Source: Desmodesmus armatus
Lineage: Eukaryota > Chlorophyta > Chlorophyceae > Sphaeropleales > Scenedesmaceae
Direction of reading: 5' to 3'
Assembly (NCBI GenBank): GCA_007449985.2
Contig: VIIQ02000093.1
Location: forward strand, 186,001 to 250,000
DNA: 64,000 nt
Made by a program: the position numbers and the translations under genes. The notes below the pieces were generated by a model. The model was not told the origin of the DNA. It worked only from the letters and a program-made list of their open reading frames with translations, and searched no databases. Shown piece by piece: positions 36,401-47,200 of the stretch (the stretch's first letter is position 1; every line of letters begins with the position of its first letter).

Positions 36401-39400
36401 GTGGCGCTGGATGGTCGCCAGTCCGCCCTGTTGCGGTACGCTGTTGCTGGGTCGGCGCAGTAGCAGGTTGCGTGCGGGGGATGCCCCAGCCTGAACCCGC
36501 AGAGGCCACACGGGCCTGAGCTGCGCTGCTGCTGCTGCTGCTGCTGCATACGGCCACCACCACCCTGCGGCACTACCGACCTAGGTGTCTGCACCGGCAT
36601 GCCTGCAGCTGCCTGGTGTGCCAGCAGGGCAGTTATGCTGTTGGTTAGCTGCTGCACACTGGCATCGGACAGCTGCAGTACCGGCGGCTGCTGGTACGGT
36701 GTCGGCCCGAGTGCCTGCCCAGCCATGCCCTGCGAAGCGTGCTGCAGCGTCGCCAGCAGCTGCTGCATCTGCGCCTGGGTTTGCTGCGCTTGCTGTGACT
36801 GCTGCTGCTCCTGCTGCTGCCTTAGCTGCACCCTGCACTCCTGGTTGGTGTGTGGCCGGACGTTGGAGGTGAAGATGCTGTGCTGCGGCAGGCAGCAGCT
36901 GGCAGCTGGCCCACTGGGGTTGCGCAAGCTTGCCTTCATGGCCTTCAGGTGCGCCTCTATCGCTGGCTGCTGCATGCCCTTCTGTGCGAGGCAGCTCTTG
37001 ACCTGCCCGTTGTTGTACAGCTTGTTGTAGGTGTGTGCTGTATCGGACTGCTGCGTACTGCTGCTTGCCCCGGCGCCCCCAGCTGCTGGCTGTGCTGCTC
37101 CCGCCGCGCTGCTGCTGTTGCCAGCTGCAGCGCCTGGGGTGGTTGGCTGCATACCATATGCGGTGGCAACTGTGTCTGTGACGCGCACACCGACCCGGTG
37201 CTGCTCAAACTCCTGCAGCTCTTGTAACACCTGCTGCAGAGTGGCATTGCGGTTGTTGCTGTGGTACCGCTGTCCCTGCTGCCTGAGCTCCTCGTCGTTT
37301 AGTCCCTGGATGAACGCCAGGAACGGGAGCTCCTCCGTGCAGAGTGGCAGGTGCTGCACATAGCTGAAGAGCCGCTGCACTGCTTCCATCCAAGCGGGCA
37401 GGCTGAGCGGACCCTGCGAGCCTGGTGCCCGCATGTCCATGAGGCGCTTGAGCTCAGCCTCGCCTGCGAAGCGGAACTGCAGCGCCATGGCAGCCCACCA
37501 CAGCTCCAAGAGGGCCAGGTGAGGGTCATAGGTGAGGCCCCCCACTGTGACCTTGGCCTCGGCAGCTGCGGGCTGCTGCTGCTGCGCGCCAAGTGGGTCT
37601 GCTGCAACTGCCTCCCTGGCGGGCTGACCAACTTCTGTTGCCAGCCTGTTGCCGCCTGCGTGCACGCGTGCTGCATCCTCGATGGGCTTGCTAACCTCGC
37701 CCAGCACGCTGGTTATGATGGTCTCCAGCTGCGCTGCCGGCACCACCCCGTGCACCAGCTTGATGCGCTCCAGGGTAGCTGGAGGCAGCTTTGCAGGTGG
37801 GAAGAAGCCGCGTGTCGCCTGCGTCTGGTAATGCTGCAGATCTGCCAGGGTGGCAACTGCTGCTGTGTGGGCGCTGCTGTTGCTGGCTAGGTGCGAGATT
37901 ACAGTCTGCACCAGCAGCTCAAACGGGATAGACTGCTCGAGTCGCTTGCTGCGCAGCTTGAGGATCTCGTTACGCTGCTGCTGCTGAAAGTCCCCAAAGG
38001 GCTGGCCCGGATGCCCTGCATATGCTGCTGCACGGCCACCGCTGCCGCCTGCCAGTGCTGCTACCAAGCCAGAGAGATCCATGCTGCTGGCTGCCGGCAA
38101 GTGCAGGGAGAGCTGCGCAGCTAGGACAGACTCTGCTGCGGCCTGCTGAGGCGCAGCACTTCCGAAGTGTAGCTGCCTGGGAGTGGGTGCCGCACTGCTG
38201 CTTGGTGACGCAGCGGCACCTGTACCCAGTTGTGAGAGACCTAAGAGCTCTGCAAGACGGTTGAGCTCTCTGTCTAGCACAGCACTGCTAGTGCTGCTTG
38301 CTGTGCGCTGGAAGAACGCTGGCTGCGAGGCTGGGGTTGTGAACTCCTCCTCCTCGCTGCTTGCGTCTGACGCTGTTGCTGACTCTGCCCCAGAGGCTAG
38401 GGAACCTCCCGCTGCTGGGCTGGGGGGCAGAGGTTGTGTAGCTGCGAGCTCCTGCTGAGCGCGAAGAGCTGCTGCTTGCTGGATGGCCAAAAGCTGGTCG
38501 TGGAGTGACCCAGCTTGCTGCGGTAATTGCGCGGAGCTCCTGGTGGCTGGCCTGCGTCCAGGCACAGCTGGATCCAGGGCAGCGTGCGCGCGGGAGCAGC
38601 AGCGGAGTGCTGCTGCTAGCTACTGCTACAGCCCCGCCTTGTGGGGCTGATAAGTGTGCAGACCCGCCTTTTGGGCCTGCAGTGAGTGCTGCCCCGCCTT
38701 GTGGGGCAGGCTTAGTGCTGTGGTGCTGGACCTATCCTGAAGCAAGGAACACAGTCATCCCCTGCCTCCCCCCTAACCCATGACACAGCCGCCTAGGCTG
38801 CGCTGTTAGCCTAGACAGGCCCTTTTTGCTACGGTGAGTCGCTGTCCCTGTGTCAACAGACAAGCGCACACTGCTACTGCAAGAATTGCCCTCACGGTGA
38901 TGCTGACCGAACCCACCTAGCTCTACGCCCTGTTACGCCAGTCGCTCTCCTGCTACTGAAGCTATCCTAACCCTCTGCTCGCCAAGGGCTGCACCTATGC
39001 CCACTCGGGCAGTTCCAGCCTGTCTGCAGGTCGATGTGTATCAATTGAGAGGAAGATGTACTTACATCGACGTGTATACATGCCAGAAGGCGAGCAAAAA
39101 GGGCGAGGACTCAACCCACTGCCGAGCCCAAAGCCACGAAGCACGAAACTCCAAACCTCGACACAACCCCTGCACTCTGAGGGGCAACACTGCAACTCGG
39201 ACTCAAATAGCATAACTTATCATGCATATATGATGTAAAGACGACCAGAAACAAGCAATCACTACACAACTGGTCAATGCTGGTTTGACCAGGCTGTTCA
39301 TGAAGCAAAGAATGATCACAACACACCCCATCGGGCGGCTACATGTTCGGGCGCGACAGTGGCACCATTACAGCATGCAGTGAATGCAAAGTGCAAGCAT

Positions 39401-41071
39401 CTGACTGATTACACACTACAGCTGCCTCGGACCAACCACTGCAGTGGCAGCTGCTGTCTGCAGCTGCGCTCACAGGTCCCCTCCACTCACCTCGTACACG
39501 TCCATGCCATGAGCCAGCTCGAATGCAATCTTGCCCTCCTTCACAGCCTGAAAGGATAGGCAGCAAAGGCCTGGTGAATGGCCATGCTATGTCATACCAA
39601 ATATGGGTCAAGATAAGCTGGTTCTTAGACAGCAAGAGGGTGTGGGACAGACACCAGGTGTGCGTCCAAGTGGACCTGCTGCTAAGGTACTCTTTCCAAA
39701 ATGGACTGTGTCCAAAATCCGTGCGAGAAACTAGCCATCCTTCCCCTGTCAAGGACAGTGCAAGTGCAGCTGCGGCCAATTGGGATTGCAAGGCCGCCAC
39801 GATATCATCAACCAGCCTGTCCCCCTCACCTGTGGCAGGTGCTTCCATGCGTCCCACTTGGGCAGGTTGATGAGGTGGTGAGCCATGTGGCCCAGGCTGG
39901 GGGTGTCAGTGTCCTGCAGCACCAGCAGCAGCAGCAGCAGTCGTGGGAGTACGTATCGTCTACAAAACATGCTCTGCTCAACCAAGTTGCTTGCACACCC
40001 AAGTTGAAGCCTCACCTGCTGCAGCTCCTGCAATGCGTTGTTGGGTGTGACGAGCTTGTTACTTGCCAGCGCTACTTTTCAAGTGTCAAGTCTGTCAAGC
40101 TTGCAAGTGGGTTCTGACCAGCCCCCCCCCCCCTAAGTTCTGACTCTGTGGCACACAACCCTGGCATAGCGAACCCCGGGTTGGCAAGCTACCCCCCCCC
40201 CCTCACCTGCTGCAGCTCCCGTGTTGCCTCGTTGGGTGTGAAGTGCTTGCCCAGCAGCTCATCCAGCATCTCATGCTGTGCCAGCACCCGCAGCACCTTG
40301 TACAGGTGGGGGGACGACGCACCACACGCCTGCGCAATCTGTAAGTCAAGCAGCAATGCAGCAGGATCAAGGGGGGGGGGGGGCAGGGAGGGGTAGGGGA
40401 CAGTTGGCAACAGCCTCATGCGTACGTAGGCAGCACCTTTTCTGAACTGCGCATTCAAGCAGCAGTGCAGCACTACTATGCCTCTTGGCCCTGTTGAATA
40501 GACATCCAGACTTTGCCGGAGCAGCGGCCGGGTTCATCCTGCGCAGGCCCCTACCTCGTCGATGTGCATGCCTTGTTGCCCAGCGGTGCTGCTGTGTCTG
40601 ATGAGCACATCCGCCACCCGCAACTCCAGCATGACGTGCATGCAGGCACTCAACCAGTGAGCCTGGACAGCCATGAACACCTTGCCTGTAAAGGGGGGGG
40701 ATAGTTGATGTGGTGGTGGGGGGACATGTGCAAGGCAGGGGGAATGTTGGTGGGGCAATTGGCATGGAGTGCATTGCAGGTGCATTGGCTCACAAATAAG
40801 GGTTATGTGTGTGGCCACAGAGGCTATTGATCTGCACTCCAATCAGGAAAGCAGGGAAGGGGCAGACATCTTGGGGCTTACGTGTTGCAGACATCTTGGG
40901 GCTCAGTGCAGCACCCGAAGCCTTGCTGGGCTTGGCCGCAGTGTCTCTGTGGGCAGTGACATCGCTGTCGGCATTGCTGCTGGTGCCTTTGCTGCTGTGG
41001 GGCACTGCTTGCTTGATGGCATCCACAGCTGCAGTACCGATCTGCTTCAAGGATTGCATGCCACCGTCCAT
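33027..41071 (-). CDS. COMT-like plant O-methyltransferase, interrupted by a retroelement fragment
   Basis: SAM-dependent O-methyltransferase of the plant COMT class. Exons on the - strand: 41071-40882, 40685-40555, 40338-40207, 39913-39830 and 39547-39491. Then a piece ending at 34901 (from about 34990), 34582-34468, 34040-33863 and 33193-33027. The dimerisation domain is clear (WLSACMHVMLELRVADVLIR, IAQACGASSPHLYKVLRVLA) and so is EGKIAFELAHGMDVYE. On the 3' side KGLLLDVQMVID, RLQLLVGDV, VDVLLMKHFLSAFSD, APSGAILLLQ and the C-terminal EIMAMCPGGAWRTLSEW are typical. All visible junction phases match, including AG/C across 34901-34582. What is missing is the roughly 50 residues that normally hold the catalytic-domain start and VDxGGGxG; the sequence resumes inside it at LRGELLSTVMS. 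Between lies Gag-like sequence in the same frame. The gene is therefore probably broken or highly altered in this haplotype. Echoes of two exon tails lie in its introns. Confidence 0.75.
33402..33447. repeat. (CAG)n microsatellite, about 15 units
   Basis: Uninterrupted AGC/CAG run in the last intron of the COMT-like gene. On the transcribed strand it is (CTG)n, not translated. Confidence 0.95.
33716..33918 (-). repeat. Echo of a COMT-like exon tail (exon ending VAPG)
   Basis: The real exon end and donor (33856-33918, codons TEDGVAPG) are repeated at 33716-33780 with a few changes, including the GTGAG donor. Confidence 0.8.
34897..38619 (-). CDS. Retroelement Gag/protease-like open frame, fused in frame to a methyltransferase exon end
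   Basis: A single open frame of about 1240 codons. It has no ATG near its beginning: the frame opens at 38619 and the first ATG lies about 165 codons further in, so it is 5'-truncated, spliced in, or starts at a non-AUG codon. It reads Ala/Ser/Gln-rich sequence, then a Gag-like helical region (FELLVQTVISHLA, HLALLELWWAAMALQFRFAG, PFLAFIQGLNDEEL). Near residue 686 there is a Cys/His cluster CGLCGFRLGHPPHATCYC, a non-classical zinc knuckle. Near residue 1065 a retropepsin-like segment begins (NIVYDDGCNWGLTHYVYV, later ICLGTETMKEVYAFVHP), with DDG where active enzymes have DSG or DTG. No reverse transcriptase, RNase H or integrase is present. The last 25 or so codons (LRGELLSTVMS to VID) are methyltransferase, so the final stop is only an intron read-through. 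Confidence 0.7.
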   Translation of the reverse strand, partial: LAAALRCCSRAHAALDPAVPGRRPATRSSAQLPQQAGSLHDQLLAIQQAAALRAQQELAATQPLPPSPAAGGSLASGAESATASDASSEEEEFTTPASQPAFFQRTASSTSSAVLDRELNRLAELLGLSQLGTGAAASPSSSAAPTPRQLHFGSAAPQQAAAESVLAAQLSLHLPAASSMDLSGLVAALAGGSGGRAAAYAGHPGQPFGDFQQQQRNEILKLRSKRLEQSIPFELLVQTVISHLASNSSAHTAAVATLADLQHYQTQATRGFFPPAKLPPATLERIKLVHGVVPAAQLETIITSVLGEVSKPIEDAARVHAGGNRLATEVGQPAREAVAADPLGAQQQQPAAAEAKVTVGGLTYDPHLALLELWWAAMALQFRFAGEAELKRLMDMRAPGSQGPLSLPAWMEAVQRLFSYVQHLPLCTEELPFLAFIQGLNDEELRQQGQRYHSNNRNATLQQVLQELQEFEQHRVGVRVTDTVATAYGMQPTTPGAAAGNSSSAAGAAQPAAGGAGASSSTQQSDTAHTYNKLYNNGQVKSCLAQKGMQQPAIEAHLKAMKASLRNPSGPAASCCLPQHSIFTSNVRPHTNQECRVQLRQQQEQQQSQQAQQTQAQMQQLLATLQHASQGMAGQALGPTPYQQPPVLQLSDASVQQLTNSITALLAHQAAAGMPVQTPRSVVPQGGGGRMQQQQQQQRSSGPCGLCGFRLGHPPHATCYCADPATAYRNRADWRPSSATLPQGVMRYVQACVAGGLQLRLHNVGPQVQQLLNEGRFNPQEREAIRQSLQQPAQALLAALGAPLMQPPPAQQLLPAPGPQQQQQPLMLPAPPYAAAAQQPAAQPSSSSSSSTYPGYQQYDSNLFYSLTALSGSFHTTDLQQLMAFAAETRGQARSRLAELVGFVPKGATAPDPNTAAGGRHQGVQATQQQPSSSSSSGMLQGTLDTATIVSVLRQLVTMPTGEVVQLLFTVFAQPSHSRDQGAAAVAAATSSSGSTAARAPQQGNGSSSSSSSSTQGSIEQALNIRPLFPLPQLQHEQYMRGRRCLHRIVDTPPGTPSHVCVTIPGAEGAPGRILAVFNIVYDDGCNWGLTHYVYVMAQGIRFERREISLLQSDGNSRQVIIGITEPLDFIFAQYSPRPLRLRKRLAVLQGDAGGLFNICLGTETMKEVYAFVHPLFSHLCWYPDAPRDFSLLHGVPVTLSYPDSTFLPGLRGELLSTVMSWAGPDCKGLLLDVQMVIDR
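34985..38720 (-). mobile_element. Truncated LTR-type retroelement remnant (Gag-protease part only)
   Basis: Extent judged from the Gag-like frame plus the hairpin repeats ahead of it. No LTR pair, primer-binding site, target-site duplication or pol region was found by eye. The right boundary may lie anywhere between 38720 and about 39480. It sits inside the COMT-like gene, same orientation. Confidence 0.55.
38629..38718. repeat. Three 30-bp tandem hairpin units upstream of the Gag-like frame
   Basis: Units at 38629-38658, 38659-38688 and 38689-38718 each carry a core CCCGCCTT(G/T)TGGG with paired flanks, so each forms a short GC-rich stem-loop. The outer two are near identical. They lie just upstream of the Gag-like frame on its sense strand and may be a leader structure. 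Confidence 0.85.
40010..40250 (-). repeat. Echo of COMT-like exon 3 tail
   Basis: The exon 3 end plus donor (40201-40250, codons FTPNEATRELQQ) recurs at 40010-40058 as FTPNNALQELQQ-like sequence with the same GTGAG donor, 191 bases away in the intron. Confidence 0.85.
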
Positions 41072-41313
41072 GATGCCTGCTGCTTGCTGCAGTGCAGTAC
41101 TGCACTAGTGATGAATGCAGGCAAGAGACTCCAGAAAACAATTGGACACCCCTCGTTTGCAAATTTACACGTACATCAAGGATTTTGGCCGATTCGCAAT
41201 CCTTTTTTGTGGTCTGCCGCAAACTTTGGATCCTATGACTAACAGGTCCGAGGGTCACGAGTGGCTGAGCGTTCGCGGGGGTTGGATGCGCTTCACCCTC
41301 CGTCGCGCAGAAG
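41072..41313. promoter_or_regulatory. Shared 242-base upstream region of two divergent methyltransferase genes
   Basis: The start codons of the COMT-like gene (leftward) and of the CCoAOMT-SDR fusion gene (rightward) are 242 bases apart with no gene between. Both 5' UTRs and any promoter elements must lie here or overlap. No TATA box stands out. Confidence 0.6.
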
Positions 41314-44177
41314 ATGCGCACAACAGATAAGATGGAAAACCGTATAGAGCAAGTTCTTGTTCCAGCAACGCAGCCACTCGACCGGCAGCAGCAAAAGTCC
41401 AAAATGACCAATGACACAGCCCCTGCTGGGGCAGCAGATGTCAGCGACATCCACGCAACAGGACAGCCAGACACCCCAGTGGAGGTGCTGACGCACCTTT
41501 TGACAACGGCCCTGAAGCAGAGCAACTTGCAGGACACCCACAGCATCGTGCAGCAAGCACTGGACATTGTTGGTGGTGCGTAGGGCGCTTGGTGGTGACC
41601 CTACCCCTGCGCTGGTGGTTTGCAGCACAGGGCTGTTGCCGAAGCAGCAGTGCCAATGTCATGAGCAGCATTGCAGAACTTGCGCTCCCAGCAGCTGGAC
41701 ACATTGGCACACACAATGCACGCGTGGTTGTGGGTGCACTGTAGCCTTCAGGGGATGCGGGTGTCGACATCAGTGTGTGTACACACCTGTGCTGCTGCTG
41801 CTGCTGTCGCTGCAGGTCTGGACCCGTACCTGGAGTCGTTGAGCAGCCCTCCCCCCCAGGTGGTGCATGACCTTATCCAGGCCTCACTAGAACATGACTG
41901 GAAGGCAGTGCACGCACAGGTGGGCAGGTGCAGACGCGCCGAGAGTGTGAGTAGCACACAGGTCCTGCCTGATTTTGTATGGTACATGATCGCCCTTATA
42001 AGGATTACCCGCCACAGGCTCCTACTGGTCTGGCTAATTGAGTGTTGCACCCGTCGAGTTGCCTTGATCGTTGTCATGACACGTGCATTGGTCGTCTTTT
42101 TGTGTGTGTCCGTCTGCTGTAGGGCAAGACCATCTACCAGCAGAAGAAGGAGTGCTGTGCTGGGGCCCTGGAGGGCAGGTTCCTCAAGATGCTGGTGGCA
42201 GCAACAGGTAGGCACTGCTGCTGTAAAGAATGGCAGCCCCTTCCAGCCTAGTGGGGGCGGGCCTCTCAGGAAATGATTAGAGGTTGGGTGCTACTGTGGA
42301 AGGGAGCTGTCATCCTGCTGGATGCTTGCGCCACGCCCTGACAGGCAGTGCCCAAGAGCATGTAGGTTCACAGCGCTGTAATGCACTTTGACTGAGCCTT
42401 CAAATGGCTGGACTGTGATCGCGAGGAAGGAAAAAGGCAATCCCACCGTACCGCAGTACCATTTGGACTTGATGTACCTGCCTCATTGCTGCTGCTGTGG
42501 TGGCTGTGTAGGTGCCAAGCGCGTGCTGGAGGTTGGCATGTTCACAGGCACCAGCAGCTTAGCCATGGCTGAGGCCCTGCCTGACGATGGAGAGGTGAGC
42601 AACCTAGTTTGCAAGCAGCTTTACAAATGCAGTTGTAGAGCACTGGCTGTTGTTTGTCTGATCGACCAGAACACGCTGACTGACAGCAGGACGATGCTGG
42701 CGTGCTTGCTGCACGTTGTCCCACTGATGTCCAACCAAGAGTGCAAGAAGGGAAGATTACACTTGCCAACAGCACCTGAGCTTGAGCGCAAACCGCTGAC
42801 TGCACAGCCCCCTCCCCCCCCCCCCCCCCCCGCGGGTGCCTCCCGTAGGTTGTGTGTCTGGATCTGGAGGCTTACATGGTTGAGTTTTCCCGGCCCTTTT
42901 TTGAGTCATCAGGTCTGTCTGGTCGCATCAGGCCCGTCATCGGCCCAGCAGGTGACACAATGCAGGAGCTGGCCAAGCAGGGGGAGAGGTGAGCTGTTTT
43001 GGGGGGGGGGGGGGCGTGGGGGGCGTGAGAAATTGATGTTGCAACATCCAGGGGGGGGGGGGTAGAAGAGCCTGTTGGACCAAGCAGGGGGTGGGAGGGC
43101 AGCATGAACTTGCTGTTGGCTGTGCTGTCTTGAAGACACATGGAAACATGGTGCTGTGTGTCAGCTTGCCGTGGTAGTTTGTGCTAGCTGCGGCCACATG
43201 GTACAGCAGGATACACAATGCGGGGTCTGGCCAAGCAAGGGCAGAGTTATGGGATGTGTGCTTCCGTTCATGCAGCTATAGTGCTGTAGCTACAGCATCC
43301 ACACTGCACTTAATGAACCCCCATGTTTCCACTGCTGCTGCAGCTTTGACCTGATTTTCCTAGATGCGAATAAGGATGGCTACCAGTCCTACTACAACAC
43401 AATCATGGACCAGCACCTGCTGGCAGCAGGGGGACTGCTGGTGGTGGACAACACACTCATGAAGGTGGGTGGGTGGGTGGGGTGGGGTGGGGTGGGGTGG
43501 GGGGGGGGGGGCTCCGAAGCCCGGGGGGGGGGGGGGAGGGGGGCTGATAGGGTTACCATTGTATGCAGCATGGGTGTGGCACACCCATGCTGCATACCAT
43601 GGTAATGCGGCCGCCGTATAGTATGCGTGCGTGCATAGTACATGACACGGGGCATGCAGCCCGTGTTTTGCATGGTCTCTAAGAGACACGGGGTCAGCCG
43701 ATGGTGAGCCTGATGCAAACGTGCTAGTGGCTCGAGCTCAGGGCGTTCGTTGAAGCTGAGTTACTGAGGGGGCAAACCCAGGGAAACCCCACACTGCATG
43801 AAATTCTGACGTCCAAACCCCAAGACCTTTCCCTGGGAGAGGAGTATCTCAACAATTGGTGGGCTGGTTCTGAATCGAGTGAGAGGTGGCAAAACCACGC
43901 CACGCGATGCTTTGTGTCGTGTTGTCGTACGCAGGGTCGTGTGTATGCCCCCGGGTCTGTGGCTGACAGTTCTGCTGATGCTGTTCGGTCATTCAACAAG
44001 GCGCTGCTGGGTGACCCTCGTGTGGAGGTGGTGCACGTACCCTTCAGGGACGGGGTGGGACTGGTGCGCAGGAGGTGAGGGGGGGGGGCAGGTGAAGCTC
44101 GGGGGGGGGGGGGGGGCGCAGCCTGAAGGGGGGGGGGCGTGTGTGAGGTTTGTAAGACAGAGAATCATTCATGATGG

Positions 44178-44233
<56 letters not shown>

Positions 44234-47200
44234 AGGGGGGGGGGGGGGCGAGGGGGTTGTCTGAAGAGGGTGTGTCTGTGGGTTGTGTGCACCGTGGTGG
44301 CACCACCATGTGTGTATGTGTGTGTTTGTGTGTGTGGGGGGGGGGGTTGTCTTGAAGGGGTTGCATGCGGTGTGAGTGGGGCAACTGCGGCGGGATCTGG
44401 GTCATGCATGTGGGGGTGTGGAGCGTGGGTACAGGGGAGACGTCAGAACGGGGAGCAGCAACATGGCCAACATGACACGGGAGGGTACTACCCTCGTCAT
44501 GTGCTGCCCTCGTAGGTACTACCCTCGTAGTACGAAGGAGGCGTGTGGGTGAAAGGTGTGACAAGGGCATGAAGTTACCGCCTTGCTGCTGTACTGCATC
44601 AGAATGGGATGCTGAGCCTGCTGTCCGCTGGGAAAGCTGCTTGCCTGGGGTAAATTCGTCACTCCTGTGCTGCTTTTTGCTGCCTGTCAGGCCCCCTAGC
44701 CCTTCAGCTGGTGTTGACCCTGTTGTGCGTGGCTACCAGGGCAACAGTGTGCTGCAGCGGTTCAAGCTGACGGGCAAGGCAGCACTCATCACAGGTCAGG
44801 CGGCGGGCTGTTGCAGATCAAGCTGACAAAGGCGTTCATAAGATTGGCGCTTGCCAGTGCCATACTGTAGATGCCAACTTGAAATTTTCACCCAGCGGGG
44901 CACTGCACTATGGTGCAGTATACCGTGTATTGAACTTCAATGCGCAAGTCCGCACCGTATCCAACTTCCCGTCAGTACTATTAGTGAGCAGTGCTCACTA
45001 CTACCCTAGTAGGGGCCCTTGATCCGAGCTCAGCCTGTTGTGTGCTGCCCCCCCCCCCCCCCACCCCCTGCTGCAGGTGCTGGTCAGGGTATTGGGCGGG
45101 CCTGGGCACATGCCCTGGCAGAGGCAGGGGCTGCAGTAGCAGGTGGGTGGCACTGCCATGGACCGTGAACTGCCATGAACATTGTGAATGCTGGCCAGTG
45201 GTTTGTTGCCACAGCTGTCAATTGGCCATGTGTCCACACTGTGGACAAGCGGCTTGACATTATGGCGCCCCCATGATGGCCATGCTCCGGCGTGTAGCTG
45301 TCACTACGGTAGCAGCGGCACTTTGTTTTAACCATGTCAGACCACTGCTGGTAGCATGGTGTCGGACCCAATTGTTGACTGCAGACAGCTGACCATCAGG
45401 GGTGCTTCCCTCGCATGTAGTTTTGCGCTTGCTTGCTGTTGCTGTTGTACTGCTGACCTGGCGCTGCTGCGGTGCTGCCGTCAGTGGTGAATGGATGTTG
45501 CTGAGTGAATGATTGATGTGTGCACGTACCATGACAGCAAGACTGTTGCTGCTGACCTGTTGCTGCTGTGGTGTTGCCATGGCAGTTCAACAAGTTGTTC
45601 ATGTAGGTGCCTTTGAATGCATGTCTTGGTGTGCCATGTTACGTCACGTAACAAGTTGTTTCTGCTGCTGACCTGCCGTTGACCTGCTGCTGCTGTTGTG
45701 CTGTCATGTCAGTTGCTGATGTGGATGCCTCTAAGGCTCAGCAGGTGGCTGAGGAGCTGCAGCTCAAGGGAGCCAGGGCACTGGCCATACAGGCAGACGT
45801 TAGCAGCAAGAAGGACTGCCAACGGTACGCATGGGGTGCCTGCTGCTTACTGTACTACATGTGCAGCCAACTTTTATGCGATGCACTGAAGGGTTGAATC
45901 GCAGCACGTCGTAAGGCTTGGTCTTGACCAGTCAACTCTTCCGTTGACATATGGCTGACTCATGTACTGTGAAGGTGTTGTGCGCCGCGATCAAGTTGTT
46001 GCAATTGGTCGTTGCGTTTGAAGAAAGTGTGAGACTGTCATGGCTGCTGCCTGTGGTTGTGGCCATCTGCCGGCCCGGGGCTGGGTAGGTTGCACAACGG
46101 CACACAGCCATACTATGCTGGGCTTTTGCTGGGGCTGCCATGTCATGCCATGCTGTGCTGCGCTCTGCTGTGCTGCAGGATGGTAGCTGACGCTGTGGCT
46201 GGCCTGGGCCGCCTCGACATCGCTATCAACAACGCAGGTATGTACTGGGCCCAGGGGTTGACAATTTCCACATCGACATTTTGGACATCAATACGCAACA
46301 CGCAACACCAAGGACACGTAAGATGTTGCGCGTACCTCAATGCTGTCACAGCCCACATCTCCTCTGACCCATGGGTTGGCAGCATACACATCTCCAACAA
46401 GATGTCAATCATCAGCGTATGCCAACCGTGATGAGCCACCGCAACATTCAGCTATCATGGTGTGTCACTGTCTGGCTCCCTGGTGCCGTGCAGGCATCAA
46501 CAAGAACAGTGCTGCGGAGGACACTGAGGAGCAGGACTGGGATGCTACATTCGCCATCAACACCAAGGGGGTCTTCCTCTGCTGCCAGGTATGTGTGTGT
46601 TTTTTGGGGGGGGGGGGCGTGTGGGTCTGGCAGGCATCATCGTGCCGTAGTGGTGAACCAGCAATGGTAGCATTTCCGCTCCAAACACAGGATGCAGGGG
46701 GCTGTAGGAATCCGCACTACAACAGGCCTAGGTCCAGGGCATGCCCTGCGCAGGCATCGACGGAGCTGTTGCATCATGTCCGTCAGACATCAGGGCTGCT
46801 ATAGCTGGCAATCTGTGCAGCTGGCCATGCTGCAGCTAAGTGTTTTTACCTGTTCCCGCCACATTTTCCTGCAGGCTGAGGCTCAGCACATGCTGGCACA
46901 GGGGTGTGGCAAGATCATCAACACTGCCAGCATGGCGTCACTGCTGGTGCCACACCCACAGAAGCAGGCAGCGTACAACACATCCAAGGCGGCAGGTGGG
47001 TGAACCCTGGAGTCCAGCAGCACCGTGGTGACCATTTGTCAAACCTGCCATTGCCCGGCATGCTAAACAGTCGCGCCTGTTGCCTATATTGTGAGTTCGC
47101 AAGCAGCTAGTCAAACGTGGTCTGTAGCACCTGCCATCATGATGATTATTCAGTCCCACAACCCACCTCAGGTCGGACAATGCCAGGCTGGTTCGTAGGC

